From Watersipora subatra (Eukaryota; Bryozoa; Gymnolaemata; Cheilostomatida; Watersiporidae), in NCBI RefSeq assembly GCF_963576615.1, contig NC_088710.1:16859877-16923876 (forward strand): a DNA stretch of 64,000 nt. The letters run 5' to 3'. Positions 11,131 through 22,804 of the stretch are shown one piece after another. The notes below the pieces were generated by a model. It made no database searches, was not told where the DNA came from, and saw nothing but the letters and a program-made list of their open reading frames with translations. The translations under genes and the position numbers were made by a program. Each line of letters opens with the position of its first letter. Positions within the stretch are counted from its first letter, which is position 1.

Positions 11131-11282
11131 AAAGAGAATACGCCAGCTACTGACAACAACCATTTGAGTGATCAAGAAGTTAGCCGCCTTGAACACCATG
11201 TTAAGCAGCTTGAGACGCGAGCCCAGCTGGTTGCTCCACCCTTTTTGCATTAGCTAGACACGGTCTCTAATGAACGGGAGTG

Positions 11283-11657
11283 TGTGGTGGACGTTGGGCC
11301 ATGTCATTGTAAGTTGTGTAGATATTTTTATATGTTATATCTTGCATGCTGTGTGGTTCTTTTCATTATATCGCCGTTATGTCTCCGTTTATCGCTGTAT
11401 TAGAACCATGCCAACGGATTAGCGATTCTGTTTATTACTAATGTTATATGGTTTTTGCTCAGTTTCGTTAGCCGGAATGGGCGAGTTTATTGTATATACA
11501 TAAAGGAGCGCGCTCATGCAGTTGAGCAGATAGCCAAATGTTCCTTGGTTAGTAAGACTTTCTTTTATAATAAAAACTAGAACGAAATCACACGCATTTC
11601 ATTTCTTTTTGAAATAGTCTAGATTGTGCCAAATAAAGGCCGGCAAATTCCTTTACA
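11283..11657 (+). repeat. 3' LTR
   Basis: It aligns with the 5' LTR throughout (TGTGGTGGAC start, TTTACA end). It is preceded by a weak purine-rich GAACGGGAG that may be the polypurine tract. Many substitutions between the two LTRs indicate an old insertion. Confidence 0.9.
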
Positions 11658-11918
11658 CTATGACGTTTTGAAATGTAAACACAATTGTGCATCGATTTTC
11701 GTTTCTCAAACTTTAACACCAGTTTTTTTCAGAACTATGTTTTCGCACTAATGGTGAATGTGCATTCAGTTTATTGACCACAAAATCTGCTGTAATTAAG
11801 CTGACCTCCAAATTTTCTTTGCAAAATAACTCTGAGAATTTTTTCCTTCTGCTAGTGTAGATAACTCCAAATCTCCCACTTCCGACTTAACCATGGATTC
11901 TGAGATCATGACCCATTT
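11658..11918 (+). repeat. Dispersed repeat family A, copy 1, right part
   Basis: It continues the family-A alignment exactly where the left part stopped: GACGTTTTGAAATGTAAAC here matches GTCGTTTTGAAATGTAAAC at about 42101. Confidence 0.75.
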
Positions 11919-12275
11919 GTTTTATAAAGGCCTAATTTCATTAGCCTCAACAAACTTGCTTGTAAACGCAGCAGGTGCCAGGTTTAAGTACCTACAGCAC
12001 ATGCAGATACTGCAAGTGCAGAATGTCACCTTTCAGCGCTGAACAACAATACAACCAACTTGCTCAGAGCCAACTAGACATGGCTGTTCTGCCCATTATC
12101 TTATTTTTGTTATCTGAAAAATAGTTCTCAGTAAACTGATTACTAGAATGGTTTTCTTGTCATGTGTTAATTTAATTCACTAACAAGGTTTGTGATGACC
12201 ATATTTAGCATGATGAAACATATATATAAAAAGGATTGCAAATTCAAAAATAATCTGGTCATTTACATTTCGATG
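11919..12275. other. AT-rich stretch, nothing recognised
   Basis: No ORF or repeat that I can support was seen. Confidence 0.5.
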
Positions 12276-12479
12276 TGACCTATAAAGAGATGGGACATAT
12301 AAAGAGATCAGACTTATAAAGAACTGCGACCTATAAAGATATGTTATCTATAAAGAGCTGTGACCTATAAAGAGATGTGATTTATAAAAAGCAATGACCT
12401 ATAAAAAGATTATATTTATAAAAAGCTGTAATTTATAAAAAGCTGTGACCTATAAAGAGCTGTGACCTACAAAGAGCTG
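12276..12479. repeat. 17-bp minisatellite, 12 copies
   Basis: The unit is TGACCTATAAAGAGCTG and twelve units fit the span exactly. The period equals that of the large satellite at 4154-6446, but the sequence is unrelated. Confidence 0.92.
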
Positions 12480-12584
12480 GGTTGTTTAGGAGTTTAACAC
12501 TAGTCAAGAATAGAATTGTAACTCATATTGTGAGTGAGCTATTTCTGTACAAGTAAAATACTGCTACCTTATTTTTTAAACCTA

Positions 12585-13068
12585 GGGCGCACCGTTCAGT
12601 TGGCGCTGTCTTGATTCATTGGGTTATTTCTGTACTTAACCAATATATGTATAAGGTGCACCATAATATAAGGCACATTTTAAAACATCCGTAAAAAAGA
12701 CGACAACAACGACACAATAGTGAGCTTAGTCAAAGCTATTGGTTACAATATTTTTATTTTTCTTTCACAAAACCCTAAAGTTCTCATCATTTGGGTTCTC
12801 ACCCTAAAGTTCACTCAAATCATCCAAATTAAACAGTGAAGCTATTTCACTGTCAAACATTCCAGGTTCCTCATCTGGGTCAAACTTCGTGGCTGGTTAT
12901 GGTTCTACATTGTTGCCCTCTTTCTGAAAACTTCAACAATAGAGGCTGGCTTTGCCTTAGCCCATGCACCCCACAATCTACCAGTATATGCCCACTTTCC
13001 AGCAGTTCAAACTGAGCCTCACAAGCATGTCCCTTTACTGATGCCATTTTAGGGGGCCGCTTAAACAA
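12585..13068 (-). pseudogene. pogo/Tigger-like DNA transposon remnant, transposase C-terminus
   Basis: At 12590-12690 the sequence reads like the inner and outer repeats of a known class of pogo-type ends (GGGCGCACC, then AAGGTGCACC...TAAGGCACA). On the minus strand upstream of this end, three frames carry transposase-like pieces: FKRPPKMASVKGHACEAQF, AKAKPASIVEVFRKRATM and an acidic tail (DPDEEPGMFDSEIASLFN, stop). The order, a lysine-rich segment, then the W..A...IV..F.K block, then an acidic C-terminus, fits the DDE transposase end of this superfamily. Frameshifts and stops are frequent and the catalytic part is not visible. Confidence 0.45.
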
Positions 13069-13753
13069 GTAAATAGCAATTAGCAGTCCTTCTTTGCTGT
13101 ATACTTAGCAAGAATTACTGTCTTACTAGAAACTGGTTTTTGCAGCGATGACTCTAGTTCCCTAACCAAAAGCACACAACAAGTTTTAGAACTCAGTCTA
13201 CATATAGGGGTGTAATATACGCCGTAATAAAAGGAGAATAGTTGAATTTTTAAAAGGATTTCATGCTTCCAAGAGTGGATTATGATACGAGAAATATGGT
13301 AAACAAAGTACTTTGAATTACCAGATGTAAAATGAGAATAATGAAATTCACTTTTTAAACAAAATCTTTAAAAAAAAATCACTTGATGTTTATGTAACTT
13401 TCCAGTTGTGACGGTATGCAAAAATAATTTTAACCAAGTTGATTTTTAAGCATTTGAATTCAGCTATGATGCATTGAACTTCCATATTAAGCAGAACTAA
13501 ATGTTTTCAGACATAATTAGTTTTTTGATGTTTCGTTTTTACGTAGCTTTTTAAAAGGCATTTGTGTGAATTATATGTGTAATTATTTTTAGTGTATATG
13601 AAAGAGTTATTATAGATTTTTGAGCCATCAAACCTCGTCATACGAAGTTAGTCCAGTTTGATAATTGCTTCCTTAATCGAAACTAGCATATATACTATGT
13701 GAATGTCCGGTGCTGCACAGGTAATTATTAGTAAAAACCCCCACATATTGGAG

Positions 13754-13812
<59 letters not shown>

Positions 13813-14700
13813 TCAAAATATGTAGGATGGGAGGCCCCCTAATAAGAGGCCTTCGTATATATATAAATTATCTAAAATGTGTATAGCAAATTGATAATAG
13901 GAGGCGGAACATTTTTGCCTCTTATCGAGGATATATTTTTAAATTCGTTAGAGGTAGTTTTGAACTTGGAGTTGTCTCCTCAAGGATATGTGTCCAAAAT
14001 TAATGAATTCATAGGTAAAATTTTTACACACTTAAGCGTTAAGTCTCCTTACCCCAAATTTTGCAATAAAATGCACAACTGATGGCTGCCAGCTGAGCTT
14101 TTATAGGCAGGTTTTTATCAGGCATGAAATCAAAGTGTTATGTGATGTGAATAATAAACAAACCAATTATGAATTGAATTAGCAAGAAGTTATTTTTTGA
14201 ATATAAACCTTTAAAACTGATGGTTTGATTTCGATGATTGTGGTCTATCTTTTGAACTTATGCGTAAATTGGCTACTTTTCCTCAATATAAAAAACTCAT
14301 GGCATTTTATTTATCGTACAACAAATATAGTTTGCAAATGTGGATGTTGGCTGACTGGTTATTGTCATGGCAAGAAGGGACTGAATAGTAGGTACTAAAA
14401 CAGCTGTTTTACCTAACATTTTTATCCAAAAAGTTGTAAATGCATTAAAACCAATTAAAATAGTTTGTATTTTATTACTTCACAACAGTGCTAAAAATAA
14501 ATAGCAAACAGCAACACATTTATGCAAACATAGTATGATCATGCAGAACAACGCTAAAAAATCATCTCTTGATATTAATGTTAAGAAATCAACAACATAT
14601 TGATACTTAATTACAAGAACGATATAATACCAAATAAATTTAAAAGATATATTCTACAAAAGTAGAGACATTATTATTCAAACACATACAAAGTATTCAC
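13069..14700. other. AT-rich stretch without genes
   Basis: Apart from the TA tract, only short frames occur (for example 13879-14082) with no recognisable motif or splice context. Confidence 0.5.
13758..13810. repeat. (TA)n microsatellite
   Basis: About 53 bases of alternating TA. The following sequence (GGAGGCCCCCTAATAAGAGG) resembles that around 49800-50000, next to the other long TA tract. Confidence 0.9.
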
Positions 14701-14716
14701 AATGTGTTTTTATTAT

Positions 14717-15180
14717 TTGTTATGATTCATCAGTGTCAGTTTATAAAACAAAATATTATTATGTTTTATCTCGTATTGTAAAATGACGCTTCTATAACTA
14801 TACAGTTATATATCCATGTACATATACATATGTACATGTATATAGTTTTAGTGCGCATGTAACAATCGTAGGATATGGAATGTTCAAAAATAGATAGAAT
14901 GTTAATTTTGACTTCTCCCCTGGTATTCTAAATCACCGCAAGATAATTTAGATAAAAATAGCAAATTTGATGCTTCTATGGAAGAAATCGTATTTACAGG
15001 GGATATAAATCCTAAAATGTCATTTTCGCCAGATCTCTCATAGAAGTGGAAATGACAGCTACGGCACTTTTTCAGCTTTGAATTATCCATACAATAATTA
15101 GTCTAAATCACTGCAGAAATTTCCACTGAAAAACGGTGCCAATGGAAACGCAAGATAAACTGTCTTGGCCCACGGCCTAT
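14717..15180 (+). repeat. Dispersed repeat family B, copy 1
   Basis: It shares with 18355-18855 and the reverse complement of 16925-17405 the blocks GATATGGAATGTTC, ACAGGGG.A.ATAAATCCTA, CATAGAAGTGG and the end CTTGGCCCA. It carries an ATACATGTA-rich palindromic section near 14815-14840. The ORF at 14902-15090 lies inside the repeat and is a shadow. Confidence 0.85.
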
Positions 15181-15189
15181 ACGGCATCA

Positions 15190-16750
15190 AAGTGTTAATT
15201 GACTTCATAACAAGTGTTTGGAAAACCATGAACAGGTCATTAGGCAAGCCACTAATTAAAAAGCTTACACTGTTCTGGCTACATTATTACAAACATACTG
15301 TAAGAATCGCTTGCAGCTAGTTTTCTGATGAAGGCAGCAAAAATTCAGTTATTTTATCTTAGTTCATTGGCTATTATTACAACAATGCATCAATAGTTAC
15401 AAAGAACATTTTTTTGCTTCTACTAGCACTTTATATTTGTATATTTGTATTAAATAAAACGTTGATGTTTGTCAATAAAATGCTACCTCACCAAGCGGAG
15501 AGTGGTTAAGCGAATTACTTCATCTAATGAAGAACAGGTTCAGGCTTTCCTTTTTTACCGGTTTTAATAGGCAAACATCAAACAGAGCAGACAGTAGTCA
15601 ATAATTTCTATAGTACGCAACAATTTTGTCTGTGCCTCTGAAGCTAGGGGCAGAGATTAAAAAAACTATTTTTATTGGTTTGGCTACTGGTGGCATACAG
15701 CTTAAGAGTCGACTACCCTAACACATGCAATAATGAGCTGCCTTCTTTAAGGGTAGAATAATTGTGGATGTAATTATTCTCTGCACTTTATCAACACGCA
15801 TGACCATCCCTCAAAGTACAGCGGACTGCCATGGGTATTAGTAATAACAATACAATGATAATTGTAAAGTATGAAAGCCGCAGTCTGAAAAAATACATAT
15901 TACATACATATACATATTTTAAATAAACTGATAACTAACAATGAATAAGACATGTAAGATAGATTTTAGAAAAAAAAACTAGAAGGTGCTATGCTAGATA
16001 ATGAACACCAAGACTAATGAATGAACTATAACAAATGAAAACAAGCAATCAGACAGTAGGGGACACATAAGTGGATGACAAAAAGAGGCCTTAAGAAAGA
16101 GGCAGGGTGTCTAATAACAGCAGCGCAAGACTAAGCACTGCAAACCAATTCCAGGAATGGTAACTAAGTGCAGGTTGTGTAAGACAAAGGGTGAAACAGC
16201 CATATTGTAAACAAGTGCTCAAAGATTGCACAAACTGAATACAATCTCTGACTTGATCAAGTGGCCTCAGCAGATTACTGGAGTATCTGTAAGAAGCATA
16301 ACATACCACACACAGCATAATAGTATAATCATAGGGTAGAGCCAGTGTCTGAGAATGACAAAGTGAAAGGTTTAGTACTGATCAAAAAAGAAACAACAGA
16401 TTGTCAGATTAGTTGTATAACCATCATATGTGATGCCAGAGTAAAAAGAAGAAGGAAATATATAAAGGAGATGTACAAAGTGCAAGATTTGAGCATCGAA
16501 GGCTGTAGAATTTTCAACCGAAAGTAATATAATGTATGTAGTGGTTGGAGTGATTGATACATTATTCAGCCAGCTTGTGTCATATCTCATTGAGGTCAGT
16601 GCTCAACAGTCTTTCAAACAACTCAGAAAACAGTGCTGCTAGGAGCTGGTCAGATTTTAAGGAAGACTATTCAGTAAAATGACTCGTTAAAGTCAAAATC
16701 ATCAGGCTAAGGCCTTGGCTCACCTCCTACCAGCCACCCAGTTGCGAAGA
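15190..16750. other. AT-rich stretch, nothing recognised
   Basis: Several 60-75 codon frames occur on both strands around 16091-16590, overlapping each other without motifs. None is supported as a gene. Confidence 0.5.
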
Positions 16751-16779
16751 CAGTTTTTAGAATGACACTAATAATATAA

Positions 16780-16920
16780 ATAATAGCAGTGTCTGTCCAT
16801 ATGTCTAAAGCTAGATATAGAGGTTAGGAAAAACATTGCATGGGAAATTGAACTCAAATCTTTGGCTGAGCAGCTGTGCACACTAACAACTAACACTAAA
16901 AACGGCTCAGCTTAACCACC
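16780..16920 (-). repeat. tRNA-derived SINE-like element
   Basis: The minus strand contains a B-box-like GAGTTCAATTTCC preceded by a degenerate A-box region. It is followed by a tail (CATGCAATGTTTTTCC, then ATATGGACAGACAC) that recurs at 47600-47670. A shared tRNA-like head plus shared tail is the usual SINE layout. Confidence 0.5.
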
Positions 16921-16924
16921 TTGC

Positions 16925-17420
16925 AGCTATGTTGGGCAGTGGGCCAAGGCAGTTTATTCTTGCATCTCCGTTGGCACCCCCTTTCAGTGGCAATTTCTGC
17001 AGTGATTCAGACTAATTTTGGTATGGATAATTCAAACTGAACAGTTGCCACAGCTGTCATTCCCAATTCTGAAAAGAATTTGATAAAATTTTGTTTAGGA
17101 TTTATCACCCCTGTAAATAAGATTCTTTCCATAGAACCATCAGATTTGCAACTTTTTATAATATTTATTTTGCTGCAATTTAGGATGTCATTGGTGAAGT
17201 CAAAATTCATCTTCTATCTACTTTCTAACTTTCTATATCTTACGATTGTTACAACCACATGTAAACTATATACATCTATATACGTATATGTAAATGTAAA
17301 TGTGTGTATAGTTGTATGGTTTATTAGCTTTATTTTACACAAAAAATTCAAAACCTCTTTAATTATGTTTTATAACCTGAAACTGATGAATCATGGAATA
17401 TAATAATTGGTGATTATTAT
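16925..17420 (-). repeat. Dispersed repeat family B, copy 2 (inverted)
   Basis: This is the reverse complement of the family-B consensus seen at 14717 and 18355. With copy 3 it forms inverted flanks around the decayed ORF at 17520-18255. The frames at 17007-17210 and 17080-17403 lie inside the repeat. Confidence 0.85.
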
Positions 17421-17519
17421 TAGCATTATTATTAGTGGTATTATTAACAGCTAATATCAGCAGTCTTACAAAACGAGCTGGGATATTTCAAAATATCGCA
17501 TATCCTAACTATTTGTTCA

Positions 17520-18255
17520 ATATGTTTAGTTCTTAATCATTTTCCTCACTATCGGCATCTTCTGCTACTCCTGCTACAGTTTTGTTTCAGTGCATGCATG
17601 TGTAAAGCTCTGTGTAAGGCAGCTCTGCCATGATACTGGCACATCAGTTCCCTCGGGACCTGGATTTTGACACTCCCATAGAACAGCTTGTAGAATTTCA
17701 GGTGGGGCGATAATTCTGGTATGACACTTTACTGCATACTCATCATTTTCCTTACCCAGTATCCACCAATGTAAAGAAGGAAATTGTGCTTTGGCAAGTT
17801 GTGTTGTTGACCCTTTCCATATACATGTATGTATAGCTGCTACATAATTGACACAATGCACATGGTTTTCAGCGATTGAAGGGAGGGACTGACTGGTTTA
17901 GACCTAGACACAAACAGCCGGTCTGTTAGTCAGTTGAAGTCTGTACCATTTTCCTGGGTGCTATCTCCTTGGCCATAGAGTCTGCGTGTGTAGGTTTCAC
18001 AGAGAGAATAAAGTCGCTTTGAAACTTAAATGATTCCCAGAGTCCTTTCATTACCTGCTGAAGGTCGACTTCTGAAATACTCACTCACCTCACAGTGTTT
18101 TCTCATAACAAGCTCAATTTTGCTGTTATTTGTCTCTGATGGCATATGTTCTGTGAATCTAGTAGCGATTGCAGACAACTTGAAGCGTACACTATTTGAA
18201 ACAGACCATTCAGGCTCTTTAAAAGTGTTTTCCAGCTTTCTAGACAGTGACTAGT
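17520..18255 (-). pseudogene. Decayed multicopy invertebrate mobile-element ORF
   Basis: Reading the minus strand, successive open segments give CEVSEYFRSRPSAGNERTL, then SLCETYTRRLYGQGD, then SLPSIAENHVHCVNYVAAIH followed by CIWKGSTT, then PSLHWWILGKENDEYAVKCH and IIAPPEILQAVLWECQ. From memory, many invertebrate genomes carry a repeated ORF with a C-terminus of the order C-x-LYG, then LPP...H..R..YQA.IW, then GW, W, AP..IL and a Cys-rich end; the match here is of that kind. The Cys-rich tail is frameshifted and in-frame stops occur. Inverted family-B repeats flank it on both sides, so all three may belong to one element. Confidence 0.45.
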
Positions 18256-18334
18256 CAATGTTTATTAAGTTAATTTTTTGAGAGTCATGTATGTGAGCTA
18301 CACAAATCATGTCAAAGCTCAAACAGTGAATGCA

Positions 18335-18860
18335 CTTATCTTGTATCTTATTATTTTCTATTATTCATCTGTGTCAGGTAATAAAACATAACTAATCTGT
18401 GTCAGGTTATAAAACATAATTATAGTGTTTTGAATAGTTTTTGTAAAATAAAGCTATTAAACCATACAATTATTTACATACATGTATGTACATATTCATT
18501 TATACATGTATATAGTTTACATGTGGGTGTAACAATAGTATGATATGGAATGTTCGAAAATAGATAGAAGATAAATTTCGACTTCACCAATGACATCCTA
18601 AATTACAGCAAAATAATTATGATAAAAAGTTGCAAATCTGACGCTTCTATGGAAATAATTTAATTTACAGGGGAGATAAATCCTAATATATTCTTTTTAT
18701 CAAATTTATCATAGAAGTGGGAATGGCAGCTGTGGCAACTCTCCAGTTTTGAGCTCTCCATACCAAAATTAGTATAAATCACTGCAGAAAATACCACCAA
18801 AATGGGGTGCCAAAGGAACATCATTTCTAGAACTGTTTTGCCTGCTCGGCCCATAGCCAA
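18335..18860 (+). repeat. Dispersed repeat family B, copy 3
   Basis: Same blocks as copies 1 and 2, in the orientation of copy 1. The 66-codon minus ORF at 18660-18860 is a shadow of the repeat; its peptide similarity to 14902-15090 simply reflects DNA similarity. Confidence 0.85.
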
Positions 18861-18869
18861 TGTGTAATA

Positions 18870-20670
18870 ATTTTACAAATTCAGCTTGCCAGACTGACAG
18901 GGTACCAGTTTTTCTGTAATAAGAATTCTGGGCCTCCTTCTGCTCTAAGCCATGGTTGGAGGTTTGGGAAAAACGTTGCGTAATAGGTAAGGTTTCATAC
19001 TGGGTAAATATTGAAAAGTTGCAACGAAAAAATTATTTTTTACAAATAAATTGCTGCTTTGATAATTTCCCGAGGTAAAGTTTTTAGAATTCAGCCCGTT
19101 CATGAAACATCACTGCCAGAGACAGCTAGAGGAAAAGCACAAGGATAGCGACAGCTGAGAAAATTAGGTTTTCACACTGATCAAGAACAGTCCCAGCAAT
19201 CTTGTACTATGAGTAGAAAATCAGCAAGGAGATGCAAACAAACATTTGTAAAACATATTTTAAAGAACTGATCAGTTTACACTCTCATACATTTACAAGT
19301 AGAACTGCTTGGAGTTTGTATTTGATGGAGAACAGGCTAATGAAAAGGCTGTACTAATGAACTACCAATACAATCATCCAGGCACCTTGCTTGTAGCTGT
19401 GCATATATGCAGGATAAGACAACTTGTGCTTAGAGGCCACTGATGATGGATAGTCAAAGCTGCCATGATTTTTCGCAAGCTTTTTAAAAACGTGTGGTTC
19501 TCCTTGCTGTCTGTTACACTTTAATATAACGCTTGCTGTGCTTCCGGAAATGTCAGCAATTATTATACGGTTTAAACAGTAATTAAGATGCTTGTGACAT
19601 TTTAGTCTCAATTTTAATACATAGTTCATTTGCTTCGATGTCTTAACGGCCTCTTTTCCTGTCAAATTCAAAAATAGTTGGTCAAAAAGTATTGAAGTTT
19701 TTCCATCATTTGAAATTTTGTTGGTTGTTTTTGGTGTTCTGACAGACAGGATGTTTTAAGATTAAAATTAGCAAAACTCAATTCCAGTTACAATGCTCAC
19801 ACAAAAAAAGTGCTCAGACCTCTCCAAAAATTACATCCATAGTCATGCTAGTTGTTTATAAAAATAGACATACTGTCACGTTATCAATGGATGCTCATGT
19901 GTTCATACAGTATTTAAAGCAAACCAGTGGGACTAATTCTAATCAAACTATCTTTATAATATTTGAAACTGGCTATAGCGGTGTATCTAAGGATAGGCTT
20001 ACATTCTAATTTGCATCTAAACACTCATAAGCAAACACAAATAATATGTACGTCAATAAATATGCATAATACCGCAACTTGGCTGCAATAGCCGATGACA
20101 TCACTGGATGAAGAACAGGAAGTGCAACGATTGACATCTTTTTGGAGTAAACATTTTCTTCTGAACTTTATCAATGCAATCAAAAATTCTCAATTTTAAT
20201 TTTGAAACATCCCTGCAGTCAAATCAAATAAAACAACATGCAGAAAGTCAAAAGAAGGAAAATACAACGATTATATAATGATTTTTAAAACTTTATGCAA
20301 TGGACAATTTCAAAATATTGGTTTTAAAAGGTTTATAGGAAGTATTTGCCAAATAATGACATCAATATTAGTTGTACGTCCTACTCAATAAATAATGAGT
20401 AAGAGTTGCAACATTTTCGATAATATCAACATTTCAATCTTTTTATGAAAACGCTTTGATAAATATAATTAGCTCGTGTAATACATTGAACTTTGAAACA
20501 GAGAGCTACATTGCAAATCTCACAAAAAGTGATGGTTTTAGACGTGTGTGAATTTTTTAGTTAACTATATCATAACTATTGTGTCACATATGCAAGAGTA
20601 CACCACATTTCATCCAACATATATAACAAGAATTTTAATCTAATTTTTAATTTAAGAGCTTTTAATCAAA
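18870..20670. other. AT-rich stretch; one unrecognised minus ORF
   Basis: The longest frame is 19354-19671 (105 codons, minus). It is Lys/Leu-rich, with no motif, signal peptide or splice context that I recognise, and it is probably chance. Confidence 0.4.
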
Positions 20671-20678
20671 AGCTGTAA

Positions 20679-21076
20679 AGGTTGACTTGCACAAAATAAA
20701 TTCACATTACAGGTGTATAGTATCAAAAGATTGACCATGTCTTACGCTGCTGTGTTGTTGGTGCAAAATATGTGTAAATGTAATTGCAATTTTTAAAAGC
20801 TCTAAATCGAACAGTTAATCGCCGCCGGTTGGAATCAATTTATTTTACTGACGTAGGCTAGTCCAGCATTTTTGGTTATTGTTTTGACTATTGATGTTCT
20901 CACGTGAAATTGAAGGCCAATACAAGGCTCAATAGAAAAGTTCTCGTAGCATTAGTTTATGACAAACACTTCGGGTTTTATCGAGAAACCCATATCAAAT
21001 ATAGATGCTCGCTACTTTACAGCTTTGTTTCGGCTTGGTCTAATCATCTAGTCGTTATCTGATCATGAAACTTGGG
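20679..21076 (+). repeat. Family C element, left half
   Basis: It starts with the family-C terminal sequence AGGTTGACTTGC and follows the left half of the full element at 62376-63255. It ends exactly where the left inverted arm (21082) begins. Confidence 0.8.
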
Positions 21077-21081
21077 GAACT

Positions 21082-22335
21082 TGAACCATTTTTCGCCTGA
21101 GTTTGAGGGCATAGCATATTTAGCTGACTTTAGACTCTTATAAATTCAAGAATATACCAGTCAGAGGTATAGATTCTTTTGTGTTTACACACAATTTGTA
21201 TATTTACACAAGCAAACAAATGAAAAATTTCAGAAGAATAATGTGGGAGATAACTCCGACCGAAAATTACCAAAAATGCTTTTTTAGCGACTATTCAAAA
21301 ACAATTATTGCTCCTAACATATAATTTGCCTTTGTTTCTGTTATTATTTCTGAATTTCCCCAAGGCTCAGCTATCTAACACTAGTCTCGTCTTCTCTGTA
21401 GATGCATCGGGTCTGCGTATAGAAGCCATAAGCCTGCAAGATTAACGTCTTAGTCGAAATACTGCAATAGTAGAGGTCCAGGTCAACTTGTGGTTTCAAC
21501 AAAGTCACACATTTTTCTCATGTTTACACCAATTCACATGTGCAGATTTTATTAAAACCATCTAAAGTTTGTGTTTCATACTGTAAACCGCTTAAAATTG
21601 AGTTTCAAATGGCCTCCAAACACCTTTTTAAATCGCCTTAATTAAATGAGATGATCCCGCTTGTCAAGCTTTAACTTGGCTGATTATTATCCTTTCATTA
21701 TCAAATTTTCTGTTTTCTTTTGGTTTGTGATTGTGATAGTAATGAAGCTTGAATTATTTTATTAACATATATTCCTAAATGTTATCAATTGTTGAAGCTT
21801 CAAATGCATATGTTTTGCCTGAGTTGGTCGTAGGTGGTGGCACCACTGCTAATAAAAACCGCTCTTGTGGTACCCAGCAGATGTCTTCTCGCTTTGATCA
21901 TGTGAAATTGTTTGTTGAGCCTTTGCATATGAATCTCACATTAACATCATTGTTCTCTTGATCATAGCCAATTGCCATCCCCATATACTACCGACCATCA
22001 TATATACAGGCCAGATATTGTCCAGGTTGAGGTGTTAAGGTATTGCTGGTACCATGTGAGTCATCAGTCTTCTCAACTTTATATCTTTGTAGCATACATT
22101 TTTTTCAACAAGTGGTGAAAGTTTTCAAACTTCAATGGCTTTCCTACTGAGTGGCTTAAACCAGTGCTGTTCCCGACAACCAATGACTCGTTGTGTTGAT
22201 TTGAGCCTTGGCTCCAAAATCGCTGCCTAATCTGCGGCTTCATCAGTGGGTACATAAAACACCTCCACCCCAGCAATGTTTTCCCTAGCATACTTGTACA
22301 GTTGCTCAGTACTGAGCAGTCTTTCTTTTCCTGAC
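21082..22335 (-). pseudogene. Inverted copy of the F-S-D-G gene (decayed), left arm
   Basis: This arm is the imperfect reverse complement of 23060-24324, including coding and downstream non-coding sequence. On the minus strand it carries the same C-terminal domain as the right arm (segments equivalent to GHYLACIYDGRWY and the W-P-rich block), broken by stops and frame changes. The 105-codon frame at 22079-22396 is out of frame with that domain and gets its ATG from the adjoining family-C sequence. The gene copy is truncated at 22335, where a TTAA followed by a family-C end begins. Confidence 0.7.
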
Positions 22336-22339
22336 TTAA

Positions 22340-22760
22340 AGGTTGACCTGCAACAAAATTCACATTACAGTTATTTGGTATCAGAAGATTCACCATGTCT
22401 TACTCTGTTGTGGTGTAGGTGCCAAATGTGTGAAAATGTAATTACAAGCTCTTAAAAGCTCAAAAACGAAAAGCTGCCGTAGGTTCGAATCTCTCTATTT
22501 CTTGGACGTAGACATGATATTTGGTTATTGTCTTGTCACGTGATGTTCTCATGTGAATTAAAATGCCAATAAAAAGCTCAATGTAAAACTTATCGTAGAA
22601 CTGGTTTATGACAAACACTTCGGGTTTTACCGAAGACACCGTATCAAATATAGATGCTTGCTACTTTACCGTTTTCTTTTGGTTTGGTCTAATCGGCAAG
22701 TCGTAATCTGATTATGTGACCCAATACATCGCAAACAATTTCTGCAGCACTTTTCGGTTA
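22340..22760 (+). repeat. Family C element, left half, at TTAA
   Basis: It begins right after TTAA (22336-22339) with AGGTTGACCTGC and matches the left half of the full family-C element up to about 22760. The right half is missing. Confidence 0.82.
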
Positions 22761-22804
22761 CAATCCAAAGCGTAAAATTCCGATAACGCATTTTAGATTG
22801 TATA

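Larger units (their letters stand above)
8171..11657 (+). mobile_element. Gypsy-type LTR retrotransposon, internally deleted
   Basis: Two LTRs of 374 and 375 bp (8171-8544 and 11283-11657), starting TGTGGTGGAC and ending TTTACA, flank a 2.7-kb interior. The interior holds decayed gag, protease, the protease-RT linker and the segment just before RT. RT, RNase H and integrase are absent, so the copy is non-autonomous. Left flank ATAT and right flank CTAT are a likely 4-bp target duplication with one change. The family-A copy at 41350-42305 shows the pre-insertion site (GGTTGCTATG). A solo LTR of the same family lies at 46021-46493 and a diverged relative at 28574-28966. Confidence 0.92.

Noticed and set aside
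17080..17403. 107-codon hydrophobic ORF with peptide similarity to other family-B copies
   Set aside because: The similarity follows from repeat DNA. The frame is broken in the other two copies.
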